Origin: Hymenobacter sp. ISL-91
GTDB taxonomy: Bacteria; Bacteroidota; Bacteroidia; Cytophagales; Hymenobacteraceae
Reading direction: 5' to 3'
Length of the DNA: 47,206 nucleotides
Assembly: GCF_018613725.1 (NCBI RefSeq)
Contig: NZ_JAGGPS010000005.1
Location: 78,509 to 125,714, forward strand
Positions 25,236 to 36,161 of the stretch are shown here, in pieces. The notes beneath the pieces are model-generated. The model did no database searches. It was not told the origin of the DNA and saw only the letters and a list, made by a program, of their open reading frames with translations. The position numbers and the translations under genes are program-made. Position 1 is the first letter of the stretch. Each line of letters begins with the position of its first letter.

Positions 25236-25961
25236 CTACAACTCATCCACCCGCAGCACTACCTCCGGCCCCAGATCAGGCTGTTGCAGCCATGTCATAA
25301 TGCGGCCGGCTACTTCGGCGGGCGGGCGCAACTGGCCCTGTTGATGAAAATCGGCGAATTTGGCGGCTTCGCTAAAATGGCGGGCATCGGCCGAGCGAAT
25401 GTGCTCCTGCATAGGTGTATCGAGGATACCGGGCGAGAGGCTACGGATACGGATGCCGCTGCTGCGTAGCTCCTGCTCGTGCTGGGCCGTGCGCGAGAGG
25501 GCATCGAGAGCGGCCTTGGAAGCTGAATAAGCGCCCCAACCATCGACGGGACGCTGGGCAGCACCGCTGCTGATGTTGAGGATGGTGCGCGGCAACTCAC
25601 GGCCTTGGTAGGCACTCAGAAAGGTGTTCATCAGCATGGCCGGGGCCAGCAGATTTATATCAAACACAAATTCGAAGTGCTCGTTGGGTTGCTCGCCCAC
25701 GTATCCGATTTCACCCAACACAGCGGCATTGTTGATAAGCGTGAGGCTGCTGGCATCGGGAAAACGGGCGAATACTTTGTGCAGGTTGTGCTGCACGGCC
25801 GCCAGATCGGAGAGGTCGAGGGGCTGATGCTGGTACCGCTCGTGCTGAATGGTGGCGTGGCGACTGATGCCGATAACGGTGGTATTGGGTCGGGCCAGAG
25901 CGGCTTCGGCCAGTGCGCGGCCCAGGCCCCGGCTGGCCCCAGTAATGAGGTAATAGTGCAT
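25236..25961 (-). CDS. Short-chain dehydrogenase/reductase, sepiapterin/benzil reductase-like
   Basis: A 242-residue SDR enzyme with all classical elements: nucleotide-binding LITGASRGLGRA near the start, the NNAAVLG block, an active-site serine in LNISSGAAQ, and the YSASKAAL tyrosine-lysine pair. The arrangement is like NADPH-dependent sepiapterin or benzil reductases, but the substrate is unknown. The ATG at 25961 (MHYYLITGAS) is preferred over a TTG at 25976. The IS630 relic begins three bases after its stop codon, so the insertion may have set the present C-terminus (RVDEL). Upstream lies the palindrome next to hslU. Confidence 0.85.
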   Translation of the reverse strand: MHYYLITGASRGLGRALAEAALARPNTTVIGISRHATIQHERYQHQPLDLSDLAAVQHNLHKVFARFPDASSLTLINNAAVLGEIGYVGEQPNEHFEFVFDINLLAPAMLMNTFLSAYQGRELPRTILNISSGAAQRPVDGWGAYSASKAALDALSRTAQHEQELRSSGIRIRSLSPGILDTPMQEHIRSADARHFSEAAKFADFHQQGQLRPPAEVAGRIMTWLQQPDLGPEVVLRVDEL

Positions 25962-25970
25962 TTGCGTTGA

Positions 25971-26135
25971 AGTCAAAGAGAAAAATTCAAAAAGTCAAAG
26001 CCCGCCTTACTCGGAGTATTGCAGGAAGACTGTACAACTGGTACGACCGTACTCACGAATCGTTCCGCTATACTACTTCTCCCCGCCTGCTTCGAATAAA
26101 GCGGGCTTTGACTTTTTGACTTATTCTCTTTGACT
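25971..26135. repeat. Large inverted repeat with 35-base arms, between SDR and hslU
   Basis: The arm at 25971-26005 (starting AGTCAAAGAGAAAAATTC) is the reverse complement of 26101-26135 (starting GCGGGCTTTGACTTTTTG) at 33 of 35 positions, with about 95 bases between. No coding sequence is seen inside. Confidence 0.9.
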
Positions 26136-26162
26136 TATTCTCTTTGACTTATTCTCTTTGAC

Positions 26163-26165
<3 letters not shown>
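26116..26165. repeat. Tandem 14-base repeat at the hslU 3' end
   Basis: TTGACTTATTCTCT is repeated with exact 14-base period starting at 26116, 26130 and 26144, with a partial fourth copy at 26158. The last partial copy runs into the hslU stop codon at 26163-26165. Confidence 0.92.
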
Positions 26166-27578
<1,413 letters not shown>

Positions 27579-27584
27579 AAGGAG

Positions 27585-27708
27585 AATGTGGGTAATGTGC
27601 GGAATGTGTAAAATGTGAGAAGGCGCGGGAGCCGAATAAGTTTGCAAACTGTAATGACCATAACCTTTGAACAGCCACATTTCACACATTCTTCACATTT
27701 AGCACATG
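27585..27708. repeat. Palindrome with 9-base iterated arms, upstream of hslU
   Basis: Four AATGTG cores at 27585, 27594, 27603 and 27612 (period 9) face four CACAT(T) cores at 27676, 27685, 27694 and 27703 (period 9) on the other side of a 58-base spacer. The whole covers the expected hslU promoter and leader region and reaches the 3' end of porQ. Confidence 0.9.
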
Positions 27709-27712
27709 CAAG

Positions 27713-28765
27713 TCAAGGTTGTTTTTTGAACAGCGAGTCGAGGTTGCGGGCTACGGTAAAGTAATTGGCGCCGCCCGAGGCATGGTAGCCAGCGTGCGTG
27801 TAATCGAGCTGAAACTGGCTGATGCGCAACATTACCCCAAACGAAAAGCCGGCCCCACCCGCAGTATTATCGAGGCGCAACTCGCGGCGCTGGAGGTGGT
27901 TGTAGCCGACGCGGACGTTCAGGTTTTTGCTTAGCAGTAGTTCGCCACCCACGGCGAAGTGGCGCGCAATCTTGTCGCCCAGGCTCTTTTGGGGCTTCAC
28001 TTCGTTGCCGTTCTCGTCAATCTGGCCGCGCTGGCTGGGGTCGAGGTATACAATGTCGAGCTGCTGGAGGTGATGGGCCGTGAGGGAAAACCGGAACGGG
28101 AGGTGCTCGGGCTTGATAGACGCACCCAGCTGCACATCGAATGGCATTGGCTCGCGCTCGGCCCCATCGTAGGCCTTAAGCTGCACCCCGGCGTTGCGCA
28201 CCACCAGGCCCACCGTAAAATCGGCCGTGGGGTGCTTGAACAGGCCACCTACATCGGCCAGCACGGCATACGAGTGGTTGCCGGCAATGCCCGAGCCGGC
28301 CAGCTTGAGCGTACCGCCCAGCGTGAACACGCCCGACGTGTAGGAATCGGACAAGCTCAGCGCGTACTCGTTCACCGAAAACTTGCCCAGCGAGTTGCGG
28401 GCCGGGTCGAACTGCTCGAACTCGCCGTAGTTAAGGTAGGTCAGCCCCACGCCTATCCGGCCAGCTTTAGCCGTATTGAACACATATACGGCCGTGCTCT
28501 GCTTGATGTCGGCCAAGTAATCGACGAACCCCAAGGCCAGCCGACCGTCCATATCGGCGTTAAGCAGGGCCGGGTTGGCGTAGAGCATGGTGCCATCGGC
28601 ATCGCGCGACGAGGTATTGACGCCGCCCAGACCGGCCAGTTTAGCGCTGGTGGGCAGGTTCAGAAACGAGAAGGCCCGCTGCCCCCCAATCTGGGCTTGT
28701 GCGGCGCCCAGCGTAAGGCCCGAAACGGCAAAAGCAACGGCGGTGCGGCGTAGGAGTTGGTTCAT
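27713..28765 (-). CDS. porQ: Type IX secretion system protein PorQ
   Basis: A 350-residue outer-membrane beta-barrel protein of the PorQ/PorV class. After a signal peptide ending in GAAQAQ the mature protein starts IGGQRAFSFLNLPTSAKLAG, then YANPALLNADM and LTYLNYGEFEQFDPA, the blocks I know from PorQ of the type IX secretion system. PorQ anchors the surface sortase-like PorZ attachment complex in species where it was studied. The ATG at 28765 gives the leader; the longer frame to 28876 is not needed. It is followed by the palindrome and hslU, and has no other Por gene adjacent, as is usual for scattered type IX genes. Confidence 0.88.
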   Translation of the reverse strand: MNQLLRRTAVAFAVSGLTLGAAQAQIGGQRAFSFLNLPTSAKLAGLGGVNTSSRDADGTMLYANPALLNADMDGRLALGFVDYLADIKQSTAVYVFNTAKAGRIGVGLTYLNYGEFEQFDPARNSLGKFSVNEYALSLSDSYTSGVFTLGGTLKLAGSGIAGNHSYAVLADVGGLFKHPTADFTVGLVVRNAGVQLKAYDGAEREPMPFDVQLGASIKPEHLPFRFSLTAHHLQQLDIVYLDPSQRGQIDENGNEVKPQKSLGDKIARHFAVGGELLLSKNLNVRVGYNHLQRRELRLDNTAGGAGFSFGVMLRISQFQLDYTHAGYHASGGANYFTVARNLDSLFKKQP

Positions 28766-28903
28766 CAACGGTAAGATAAAGCAGTTCCCGGACAGGACGT
28801 TGCGGCGGCCGTATTTATTGTGCGGTGTGCGTAACTCGGTACTGGAAGAATGGCCATGCTGAGTTTGCCGAAGCATAACCGTTCTTTTGGGCCTACTACT
28901 CCC

Positions 28904-31408
28904 CTACTGCACTTCCACGCTCGGCCCCAGCGGCGCGGGCGTCTCGTCGCGCACCACCAGCTTCATGGGGTGCGCTACCTGCTCATCCAGCAGAGCCACG
29001 CGCAACACATCGTCCACGCGGTCGGCGTAATGGATGCTGAGGCCCTGCAGGTAATGCGGCGCTATTTCCTCGATGTCTTTGCGGTTTTTGGGGCAGAGGA
29101 TGATGTCCTTGATGCCGGCGCGGCGGGCGGCCAGGATTTTCTCCTTGATGCCGCCCACCGGCAGCACCTTGCCGCGCAGGGTTATTTCGCCCGTCATGGC
29201 CAGATGGCTGCGGATTTTGCGCTGGGTGAACACCGAGGCAATGCTGGTGAAGATGGCAATGCCGGCGCTGGGCCCGTCCTTGGGTACCGCGCCCTCGGGG
29301 AAGTGAATGTGCAGGTCGTACTGGTCGAAGAGGCGGTAGTCGATGCCCAGCTCGTCGGCGCGGCTGCGCAGGTAGCTCAGCGCCGTCACGGCCGATTCCT
29401 TCATCACATCGCCGAGCTGGCCCGAGAGCGTGAGCTTGCCCCGGCCCCGGCTCAGCAGGCTTTCAATGAACAGAATATCACCGCCGACGCTGGTCCAGGC
29501 CAGGCCCGTTACCACGCCGGCCGTTTCGTTGTCCTGGTACTGGTCGCGGTCGAAAATGGGCGCGCCGAGGATGCGCTTCACATCGGCGGGCTGCAGCGTG
29601 GCGGGGTAACTTTCGTCGAGGGCCTTGCTTTTGGCCACATTGCGCACCAGGCCGCCGAGCTTGCGCTCCAGGCTCCGCACGCCGCTTTCGCGGGTGTAGT
29701 CATCAATCACGCGTTGCAGGGCCGCCGTGCTCACGGCGGCATCTTTGGGGCCGAGGCCGTGCTCTTCGAGCAGCTTGGGCCAGAGGTGCTTTTTGGCAAT
29801 CTGGCTTTTCTCCTCCAGCGTGTAGCCGGTCAGGTCAATTATTTCCATCCGGTCGCGCAGGGCGGGCTGAATGGTGTCGAGCGAGTTGGCGGTGGCAATG
29901 AACAGCACCCGGCTCAAGTCGTACTCCACCTCCAGGTAATTGTCGGTGAAGGTCGAATTCTGCTCGGGGTCGAGCACTTCGAGCAGCGCCGAGCTGGGGT
30001 CGCCGCGGAAGTCGGAGGCCAGCTTGTCGATTTCATCGAGCACGATAACCGGGTTGGCGGCGCCGGCCTTCTTGATCTGGGCGATAATGCGGCCGGGCAT
30101 GGCGCCCACGTAGGTTTTGCGGTGTCCCCTGATTTCGGCCTCGTCGCGCACGCCGCCCAGGCTCAGCCGGGCGTACTTGCGGCCCAGCGCCTTGGCAATG
30201 GAGCGGCCCAAACTAGTTTTACCCACGCCAGGGGGGCCGTAAAGGCACAGAATCGGCGCTTTCAGGTCGTTTTTCAGCTTGAGCACCGCCAGGTACTCTA
30301 TAATGCGCGCCTTCACCTTTTCCATGCCGTAGTGGTCTTGGTCGAGGATACGCTGTGTGCGCTTGAGGTTGAAATTGTCCTTGGTGTACTCGCCCCAGGG
30401 CAAATCGAGCAGGTACTCCACGTAATTCACGCTGATGGGGTACTCGGCGGCCTGGGGGTTGAGGCGCGTGAGCTTGTCGAGCTCCTTCTCGAAGTGCTTG
30501 GCCACGGCTTCGGGCCACTTTTTGCCCTTGGCCCGCTGGCGCAGTTTGTCGGCATCCTGCTCGGGTCCATCGAAGCCCAGCTCGTCCTGGAGCACTTTTA
30601 TCTGCTGGCGCAGGAAGTAGTCGCGCTGCTGCTGGTCGATGTCGGTGTGGACCTTGGTGTGGATTTCGCGCTTGATTTCCAGGTGTTGAATCTCCTTGAG
30701 CATCAGCTCCAGCAGCTTGGTGCCGCGCTCCACGCCGTCGTTGGTTTCGAGCAGCTGCTGTTTCACACTCACCTCCACATTGAGGTTGGACGACAGAAAA
30801 TGCGTCAGGAAGGCCGGCGACTCGATGTTATCGAGGGCCACCTGGGCTTCCTGCGGGATTTCAGGGTTGAGCTTAAGCATGCGGGAAGCCGCCTCCTTGA
30901 GCGACGACACCAGCGCCTTGAGGCTGCGGGAGCTTTTGCCTGGGAAAGCCTCCGGCGCGTAGCTGACGCGGGCCGTTATATAAGGCGTTTCCTGCACCTG
31001 TTCCTCAATGCGGAAGCGCGACTGGCCCTGGATGATAATGGTGGTATTGCCATCAGGCAGCACCAGCATCTTCAGGATGCGGGCCAGCGTGCCCACCTGG
31101 TACATATCGGCCAGCGCGGGGTCATCGGACTCGCCGTTTTTCTGGGCCACCACGCCAATCAGCTTGTTGCCCTTGTAGGCCTTACGCACCAGCCGAATGC
31201 TCTTTTTGCGCGTTACGGTAACCGGCAGCACCACGCCCGGAAACAGCACCGTATTGCGTACCGGCAGCAGCGGCAGCACCTCGGGCTGCTCGCCGGGGGT
31301 CATGGGCTGGTCGGGGTCGGCGGCCACAATGGACACCATCTCGGTGGAGTCGTCGGTCATCAGCAGTAACGAGGATAGCGAAGCGTTAGGCGGGAAGGAA
31401 TAGCTCAT
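28904..31408 (-). CDS. lon: ATP-dependent Lon protease
   Basis: Lon degrades misfolded and regulatory proteins in the cytoplasm. The protein of about 834 residues has the N-terminal substrate domain (from [19 protein letters not shown]), the AAA+ module with [19 protein letters not shown] (Walker A) and [12 protein letters not shown] (Walker B), and the C-terminal protease domain with the catalytic serine in [11 protein letters not shown] and the catalytic lysine in [14 protein letters not shown] take the ATG at 31408 ([10 protein letters not shown]); the ATG at 31360 (MTDDSTEM) is an alternative, and the frame's further extension to 31549 is not conserved. It has its own unit after a GTCAT-type hairpin. 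Confidence 0.96.
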   Translation of the reverse strand: MSYSFPPNASLSSLLLMTDDSTEMVSIVAADPDQPMTPGEQPEVLPLLPVRNTVLFPGVVLPVTVTRKKSIRLVRKAYKGNKLIGVVAQKNGESDDPALADMYQVGTLARILKMLVLPDGNTTIIIQGQSRFRIEEQVQETPYITARVSYAPEAFPGKSSRSLKALVSSLKEAASRMLKLNPEIPQEAQVALDNIESPAFLTHFLSSNLNVEVSVKQQLLETNDGVERGTKLLELMLKEIQHLEIKREIHTKVHTDIDQQQRDYFLRQQIKVLQDELGFDGPEQDADKLRQRAKGKKWPEAVAKHFEKELDKLTRLNPQAAEYPISVNYVEYLLDLPWGEYTKDNFNLKRTQRILDQDHYGMEKVKARIIEYLAVLKLKNDLKAPILCLYGPPGVGKTSLGRSIAKALGRKYARLSLGGVRDEAEIRGHRKTYVGAMPGRIIAQIKKAGAANPVIVLDEIDKLASDFRGDPSSALLEVLDPEQNSTFTDNYLEVEYDLSRVLFIATANSLDTIQPALRDRMEIIDLTGYTLEEKSQIAKKHLWPKLLEEHGLGPKDAAVSTAALQRVIDDYTRESGVRSLERKLGGLVRNVAKSKALDESYPATLQPADVKRILGAPIFDRDQYQDNETAGVVTGLAWTSVGGDILFIESLLSRGRGKLTLSGQLGDVMKESAVTALSYLRSRADELGIDYRLFDQYDLHIHFPEGAVPKDGPSAGIAIFTSIASVFTQRKIRSHLAMTGEITLRGKVLPVGGIKEKILAARRAGIKDIILCPKNRKDIEEIAPHYLQGLSIHYADRVDDVLRVALLDEQVAHPMKLVVRDETPAPLGPSVEVQ

Positions 31409-31582
31409 ACGAGGCGAAAAGACGGGCAAAGAAGGGGGTGGGGTGCCACAATGGCAGGTCAGCCCCCCAGACGAGTGCTCCTTTACGGCGGAGCAACACT
31501 GCAGGTACAGGCTCGGCAAGCGCCGTGCCACGGCCAGGCTTTGCCACATCGGCAGGCAGGCGGGTGCATGAATGAGGAGACC

Positions 31583-31711
31583 GTCATGCCGAGCGAAGGC
31601 GGAGCCAAAGCCGAAGTCGAAGCATCTCTACCGCCAAAGTACTTCTGCTACCAAAATTTACCATTGCGGTAGAGATGCTTCGACTTCGGCTCCACCTTCG
31701 CTCAGCATGAC
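31583..31711. repeat. GTCAT-type palindrome (family A), lon upstream region
   Basis: The arm 31583-31633 (GTCATGCCGAGCGAAGGCGG onward) and the arm 31667-31711 are inverted copies, differing at two bases plus a 6-base insertion (AAAGCC) in the first arm. The loop is about 33 bases. It occupies the gap between divergent lon and the PorE-like gene; the rest of the gap (31409-31582, 31712-31804) shows no gene. Confidence 0.9.
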
Positions 31712-31758
31712 TGTCCTTATAATCCCGCGCGGCGCCACCAACCACATCGAAATTTTCC

Positions 31759-31766
31759 TATTTTTG
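31759..31766 (+). promoter_or_regulatory. Bacteroidota -7 box for the PorE-like gene
   Basis: TATTTTTG is an exact TAnnTTTG match 39 bases before the ATG at 31805, just after the palindrome. Confidence 0.5.
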
Positions 31767-31804
31767 ACGCCGGCCCGCTGCTTACTGCCGGTGCCGCGCT
31801 GTTT

Positions 31805-33859
31805 ATGCTTCGATTCGTCATTTTACTATTTGTCGGCGGGATGCTGCTGGGCTTCGGAGCGGCAGTGCCGGCAGTTGGTCAGCAGAAAGCCCCGACCTAT
31901 GCCCAGCGGCCGTTGTCGGCCAAAGTTATCCGCCAGCTGCGGGCCCGGCCCGACGCCACGCCGCTGTTTCCGAACGTGAATCGGCTGGCGTACTTCCGCG
32001 ACAAAAAAGCCCTGCGCGCCATTCAGCAGGCCGAAAAGCGCAAGAACTGGCCGGCAGCCCGCAACCTGCTCGAAACCTACGTGGGCCAGTTTGGCACCGA
32101 AAACTTTTACCGCGACACGCAACTGCTGTGGCGGCTGGGCCAGCTCTGGGACAAGGCCGGCGACGAGCAGCGGGCCCGCGCCTATTTCCGGCTCGCCCTC
32201 AAGCACCGCCGCCACAGCCTGACGAAGGTGCAACAGTACTACGATTCGCTCGAACAGAAGGAAACTGAGCTGTACGTGCCCCTCCAAAAGTACTACGAGC
32301 TGGTAGAGTACCGCAAGAGCATTGCCACGTTCCGGCCGCCCAAAGGCGTGTACACCAGCATGGGCGAGGCCATCAACTCAAAAAAGGAGGATTATGGCCC
32401 CACGCTCAACACCGATGCCAACCTGCTGTATTTCACTTCGAAGCGCAAAACCCGCGGCCGGCTGCAGGAGGTTTCCGATGAAGACATTTACCAGTCGCGC
32501 CGCGAAAACGGCCTCTGGACCGAAGCCGAACCATTGCCCAAACCCATTAATTCGGCCTATAACGAGGGTTCGGCCTGCATCAGCAAAGACGGCAAAACGC
32601 TGTACTTTGCCCGTTGCGAGTGCCCTACCTGCCAGGGCAACTGCGACCTGTACGAGGCTACTTTCCAGGATGGCAAATGGAGCATGCCCAAAAGCCTGGG
32701 GGCCAACGTAAACTCGCCAGCCTGGGACTCGCAGCCGACCCTGTCGCCGGGTGAGGACACGCTGTACTTTGCCTCCGACCGGCTCGGCGGCTTCGGCCTA
32801 TCGGACATCTGGTTTACCGTGAAGAACAAGGCCGGGCAGTGGACGCCGGCCCAGAATATGGGGCCGGTAGTCAACACCCGCGAGAGTGAGGTGAGCCCGT
32901 TTTACCACCCGCTCTACCACGTACTCTACTTCAGCTCGCGGGGGCAGCTGCTCAATTTCGGCGACTTCGATATCTATAAAACCTACCGCACCCGGGGGCG
33001 CTGGCAGGAACCCATCAACATTGGGCCGCTGGTGAACGGCAAGGGCTCGGAGTATTACTTCACCATCGACGCCGACTCGAAAGACCTCTATTACGCCCGT
33101 TCCGAGCAGGCCGATATGAAGAACCTGGACCTTTACTCCTTCCCACTGCCGATGGAGGCCCAGCCCACCGCCACCACGCACATCGAGGGCTCGCTCATCG
33201 ATTCGGTAAGCCGCAAGCCGCTCAACGGCCTGGTCAGCATTATCGATACCGACAACGGGATTGAAGTGGCTAGCAAGTATCTGCGCGACGACGGTTCCTT
33301 CGATTTCGACCTCATGGAAGGCTCGCACTACGTGATGCTCATTCAGAGTCCCGACTTTTTCAGTGTTGAGAAGAGCTTTGCGCTGAAGAACGACACGGTG
33401 TTTCAGCTGATGACCAACGCCATCGACTATCAGCTGCCCATGGTGTTTCAAAACATCGAGTTCGACCAGGACAAGGCCAACATCCGGCCGACCATGTACC
33501 CCACCCTCGACCGGATTGCCACTTTCCTCGTCGACCACCCCACGTTCCGACTCAACATTGCGGGCCACACCGACAGCCGCGGCGACATTGACTTCAACCT
33601 GAAACTGTCGCAGGACCGTGCCGAGGCCATCCGCCGCTATATCGAGCAGAAAGGTAAGCTGCCCCCCAACCGCGTGGAAAGCATGGGTTACGGCAGCGAA
33701 AAGCCTTTAAAAGAGGAAAGAACGCGCGAAGATGCCCGTACCAACCGCCGCGTGGAGTTCCGCGTCATTAAGCCAGCCGGCGACGAGCAGTTTAAAGCCG
33801 ACCCCACCCCAACCGGCCAGCCCGCACCCAAACCAGCCGGTGGGGATGATGGGTGGTAG
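31805..33859 (+). CDS. PorE-like OmpA-family protein (TPR, PD40 propeller, CRD, OmpA)
   Basis: A 684-residue envelope protein with a signal peptide (about 1-25), TPR-like helices (about 35-165), a PD40 beta-propeller (about 195-430; LYFTSKRK, TLYFARCE, TLYFASDRLGG, VLYFSSRG), a carboxypeptidase-regulatory-like domain (about 455-530; IEGSLIDSVSRKPLNGLVSI) and a C-terminal OmpA peptidoglycan-binding domain (about 548-665; FDQDKANIRP, LNIAGHTDSRG, DARTNRRVEF). This exact order is that of PorE of the type IX secretion system, which links the machinery to peptidoglycan. Related OmpA/PD40 proteins with other roles exist in Bacteroidota, so the specific PorE role is tentative. The C-terminus is a Pro/Lys-rich tail. 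It converges on the next gene with a shared terminator. Confidence 0.85.
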   Translation: MLRFVILLFVGGMLLGFGAAVPAVGQQKAPTYAQRPLSAKVIRQLRARPDATPLFPNVNRLAYFRDKKALRAIQQAEKRKNWPAARNLLETYVGQFGTENFYRDTQLLWRLGQLWDKAGDEQRARAYFRLALKHRRHSLTKVQQYYDSLEQKETELYVPLQKYYELVEYRKSIATFRPPKGVYTSMGEAINSKKEDYGPTLNTDANLLYFTSKRKTRGRLQEVSDEDIYQSRRENGLWTEAEPLPKPINSAYNEGSACISKDGKTLYFARCECPTCQGNCDLYEATFQDGKWSMPKSLGANVNSPAWDSQPTLSPGEDTLYFASDRLGGFGLSDIWFTVKNKAGQWTPAQNMGPVVNTRESEVSPFYHPLYHVLYFSSRGQLLNFGDFDIYKTYRTRGRWQEPINIGPLVNGKGSEYYFTIDADSKDLYYARSEQADMKNLDLYSFPLPMEAQPTATTHIEGSLIDSVSRKPLNGLVSIIDTDNGIEVASKYLRDDGSFDFDLMEGSHYVMLIQSPDFFSVEKSFALKNDTVFQLMTNAIDYQLPMVFQNIEFDQDKANIRPTMYPTLDRIATFLVDHPTFRLNIAGHTDSRGDIDFNLKLSQDRAEAIRRYIEQKGKLPPNRVESMGYGSEKPLKEERTREDARTNRRVEFRVIKPAGDEQFKADPTPTGQPAPKPAGGDDGW

Positions 33860-33876
33860 CGGTAGATGAATGTTCT

Positions 33877-34029
33877 GTCATTGCGGGCAACGCGAAGCAA
33901 TCCGCTCGTACACAGCAGTTCACCTCTATAAGCACAAAGCCTCCGACATGCTCAAGTCAGAGGCTTTGTGCTTAAAGGGTTTTGCGCCTTGCTCCCACGG
34001 ATTGCTTCGTCGTGCCTTCTCGCAATGAC
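33877..34029. repeat. GTCAT-type palindrome (family B) enclosing a terminator
   Basis: GTCATTGCGGGCAACGCGAA at 33877 and onward is matched by an inverted copy ending at 34029 (outer arms of about 28 and 32 bases, imperfect). A perfect terminator hairpin lies inside, between two convergent genes. Confidence 0.8.
33931..33975. terminator. Bidirectional terminator between convergent genes
   Basis: AGCACAAAGCCTC at 33931-33943 pairs perfectly with GAGGCTTTGTGCT at 33960-33972. It lies between the 3' ends of the PorE-like gene and the gene at 34038-34535. T tracts are weak on both sides. Confidence 0.65.
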
Positions 34030-34037
34030 GGGTAGAT

Positions 34038-34535
34038 TCACCACTTCAGCTCCTGCTCCTCGTTGCCGCTGCGGAACAGGAAACTCTCCTTCTGCTTGCC
34101 CGCGGTGAGGTTGACGAGGTTCATCTGGTCTGGGAAGATGGTGAGCAACAGGCTTTGACGAAGCGTAACGCTGGTGGCCGTGGCCGGCAGCGGAGCAGTA
34201 AAGAAAAGCCAGTGCGAGTCGGTTTCCTTTTGGAGCCCTACCAGCGTGAGCGGCAGCAGCCGGCCGGGCTGGGCGCTAAGCTGCACCTCCCGCCGCAGCA
34301 GATTCAGCAGCAGCGGGTCGAGTTGGGCACGGGAAAGCCGGTCGATGGTGTAGGGGTTTGGCTGGCCCTGCGAAAGCGCGTTTTCCAGGTCGTCGGTGAA
34401 GACTTTGAGGGCAATTTCGAGCCGCTGCTTGTCGGGGTTGACGCGCAGCTCCATCAGACTGGCGTGGTAGGTGTGCGCCCAGGCCGCGAGGCTGAGCAAC
34501 AGGAGCAACGGTAGAATTCGGAGGAGCTTGGGCAT
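34038..34535 (-). CDS. Secreted DUF6702-like protein
   Basis: A 165-residue exported protein with signal peptide MPKLLRILPLLLLLSLAAWA followed at once by HTYHASLMELRVNPDKQRLE, which resembles the small Bacteroidota family I know as DUF6702 (His at the mature N-terminus, an EIALKVFTDDLENAL block, then strands). The function is unknown; the N-terminal His is reminiscent of metal-binding proteins but this is not evidence of it. The ATG at 34535 is chosen because it gives the signal peptide; the frame extends to 34631 over the rseP terminator. It lies downstream of rseP but is separated from it by that terminator. Confidence 0.75.
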   Translation of the reverse strand: MPKLLRILPLLLLLSLAAWAHTYHASLMELRVNPDKQRLEIALKVFTDDLENALSQGQPNPYTIDRLSRAQLDPLLLNLLRREVQLSAQPGRLLPLTLVGLQKETDSHWLFFTAPLPATATSVTLRQSLLLTIFPDQMNLVNLTAGKQKESFLFRSGNEEQELKW

Positions 34536-34586
34536 TTTTTCTAGAGGGATTTCCCACAAAGAAGCGCGGGAAAGATACAGCGCAAG

Positions 34587-34623
34587 AAAAAGCCGTGCCA
34601 CCCCAACGAGCAACACGGCTTTT
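34587..34623 (-). terminator. Terminator of rseP
   Basis: AAAAGCCGTG at 34587-34596 pairs with CACGGCTTTT at 34614-34623; the minus strand reads out into a T run. Confidence 0.8.
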
Positions 34624-34641
34624 CCATTCAATGAGGCAATC

Positions 34642-35973
34642 TTATTCTCCGAAGGTCTTAATGAGCGGATTAATAATGAGCGTAAAGGCCATCAGGCCCA
34701 GAATAATCATCATGCCTACCTTCTGGGCGTTTTCCATGAAGGCATCGGAAGGCTTGCGGCCGGCCACCATTTCGTAGAGCAGGAACACCACATGGCCGCC
34801 GTCGAGGGCCGGGATGGGCAGCAGGTTCATAAAGGCCAGTACCATAGAGAGCAGGCCCGTCAGTGTCCAGAACCGCAGCCAGTCCCAGGTACCACCGTAC
34901 TGCTGGGCAATTTCAATTGGGCCACCCACCGATTTGCGGAAGGAAGCTTCGCCCCGGAAAATCTTACCAAACGCCTTCATTTGGGTGGTCACGACGCCGA
35001 AGGCCTGCTTGGTACCTACCGGAATGGCCTCGATCAGCCCATACTCGCGGGTTTCAAATTTGAGCAGCGACTTCGGCAGGAAGCCAATTTTGCCGTCCTC
35101 GTCCACTTTTACATTCAGGGCTACGGGTTGGCCGGCACGCTCTACGCGCACGGCCACCGGCTTGCCGGCTTGGTCCTTGAGCGCCTTTTGCAGCTCGGGG
35201 AAGAACCGGATGGAGGCGCTGCCAACGGTCAGGATGCGGTCCTGGGGCAGCAGGCCGGCTTTGGCGGCCGGGCTGCCGGGCACCACCTGGTCTACCACAA
35301 ACGGGTCGAGGGGCTGCACGAAACGCTGCTCGCCCTCGTCGGCGAGGCGGTCCATGAAGTTGAGAGGCACCGGTACATCTACCAACTGGCCGGCGCGGTC
35401 GACGGTATAATAGGCACTGGAGCCCAGAATGACATCGGGACTGTACACGTCGCTGAAATCATTGAAGGGCCGGCCGTTGATTTTCACGATTTTGTCGCCC
35501 TCGCGGAAGCCCATTTCCTGGCCCAACTCGCTTGGCACAATGCCGTAGCGCACCTCCGAGGCCGGCAGATAACTCTGGCCATAGCTGAACGTGAGCAGCG
35601 TGAAGATAACGATACCGGTAATCACGTTCATGATAATACCGCCCAGCATCACAATCAGGCGCTGCCAGGCCGGCTTCGAGCGGAACTCGTCGGGCGCCGG
35701 CTCGGCGGCGAGACTCTCAGCATCCTGCGTCTCGTCGATCATGCCGTGGATGGCCACATAGCCGCCCAACGGGAACCAGCCGAGGCCGTACTCCGTCTCG
35801 CCAATTTTCTTTTTGAACAGGGCGAAATTCATCACCCCGGGCAACGGAAACAGGAAGTCGAAGAAGATGTAAAACTTATCGACCCGGATTTTAAAGTATT
35901 TGGCGGCCGCGAAGTGTCCGAACTCGTGCAGGCCAACTAGCAGCGAAAGGCCCAGCAGCAGGTTGCCGGCCAT
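34642..35973 (-). CDS. rseP: RseP/site-2 intramembrane metalloprotease
   Basis: A 443-residue membrane zinc protease that cleaves membrane-bound anti-sigma factors or leftover signal peptides. HEFGH in the first membrane segment (about residues 16-20) holds the zinc ligands and catalytic Glu; the last motif PIPALDGGHV supplies the third ligand. One or two PDZ domains lie between (about 205-300, YGIVPSELGQEMGFREGDKI; VVPGSPAAKAGLLPQDRIL). I chose the ATG at 35973 (MAGNLLLGLSLLVGL), since the 48 residues upstream translate a palindrome and a Pro-rich stretch. It follows dxr on the same strand, a pairing seen in many bacteria. Confidence 0.92.
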   Translation of the reverse strand: MAGNLLLGLSLLVGLHEFGHFAAAKYFKIRVDKFYIFFDFLFPLPGVMNFALFKKKIGETEYGLGWFPLGGYVAIHGMIDETQDAESLAAEPAPDEFRSKPAWQRLIVMLGGIIMNVITGIVIFTLLTFSYGQSYLPASEVRYGIVPSELGQEMGFREGDKIVKINGRPFNDFSDVYSPDVILGSSAYYTVDRAGQLVDVPVPLNFMDRLADEGEQRFVQPLDPFVVDQVVPGSPAAKAGLLPQDRILTVGSASIRFFPELQKALKDQAGKPVAVRVERAGQPVALNVKVDEDGKIGFLPKSLLKFETREYGLIEAIPVGTKQAFGVVTTQMKAFGKIFRGEASFRKSVGGPIEIAQQYGGTWDWLRFWTLTGLLSMVLAFMNLLPIPALDGGHVVFLLYEMVAGRKPSDAFMENAQKVGMMIILGLMAFTLIINPLIKTFGE

Positions 35974-36051
35974 GATTAATCCTTCCAAAAGAGCAGGGTA
36001 ATGAGGTGATAAGGGGAAAGGTGATGGGGCGGGAGGGTGAAGAAGCCGACT

Positions 36052-36085
36052 GTCATGCTGAGCGAAGGCGCAGTCGAAGCATGAC
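36052..36085. repeat. Compact GTCAT-type hairpin (family A)
   Basis: GTCATGCT at 36052-36059 pairs with AGCATGAC at 36078-36085. The interior GAGCGAAGGCGCAGTCGA is the same core as the longer copy at 31583. It lies between dxr and rseP. Confidence 0.85.
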
Positions 36086-36161
36086 GAGCTTTCTTTACTC
36101 TTCTTACAACCCAACAAACAACGCGCCGCGGCCCGTGGTTCGCCAGGTTCCAGACAGCGTG

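Noticed and set aside
28850..31369. Very long plus-strand open frame (839 codons) opposite lon
   Set aside because: It is the antisense of lon, whose protein is unmistakable; long antisense frames are common in high-GC genes and the translation (many His, Gly, Leu, Val repeats) resembles no protein.
34471..35940. Plus-strand frame of 489 codons opposite rseP
   Set aside because: Antisense of rseP, which has HExxH, PDZ and LDGG motifs.
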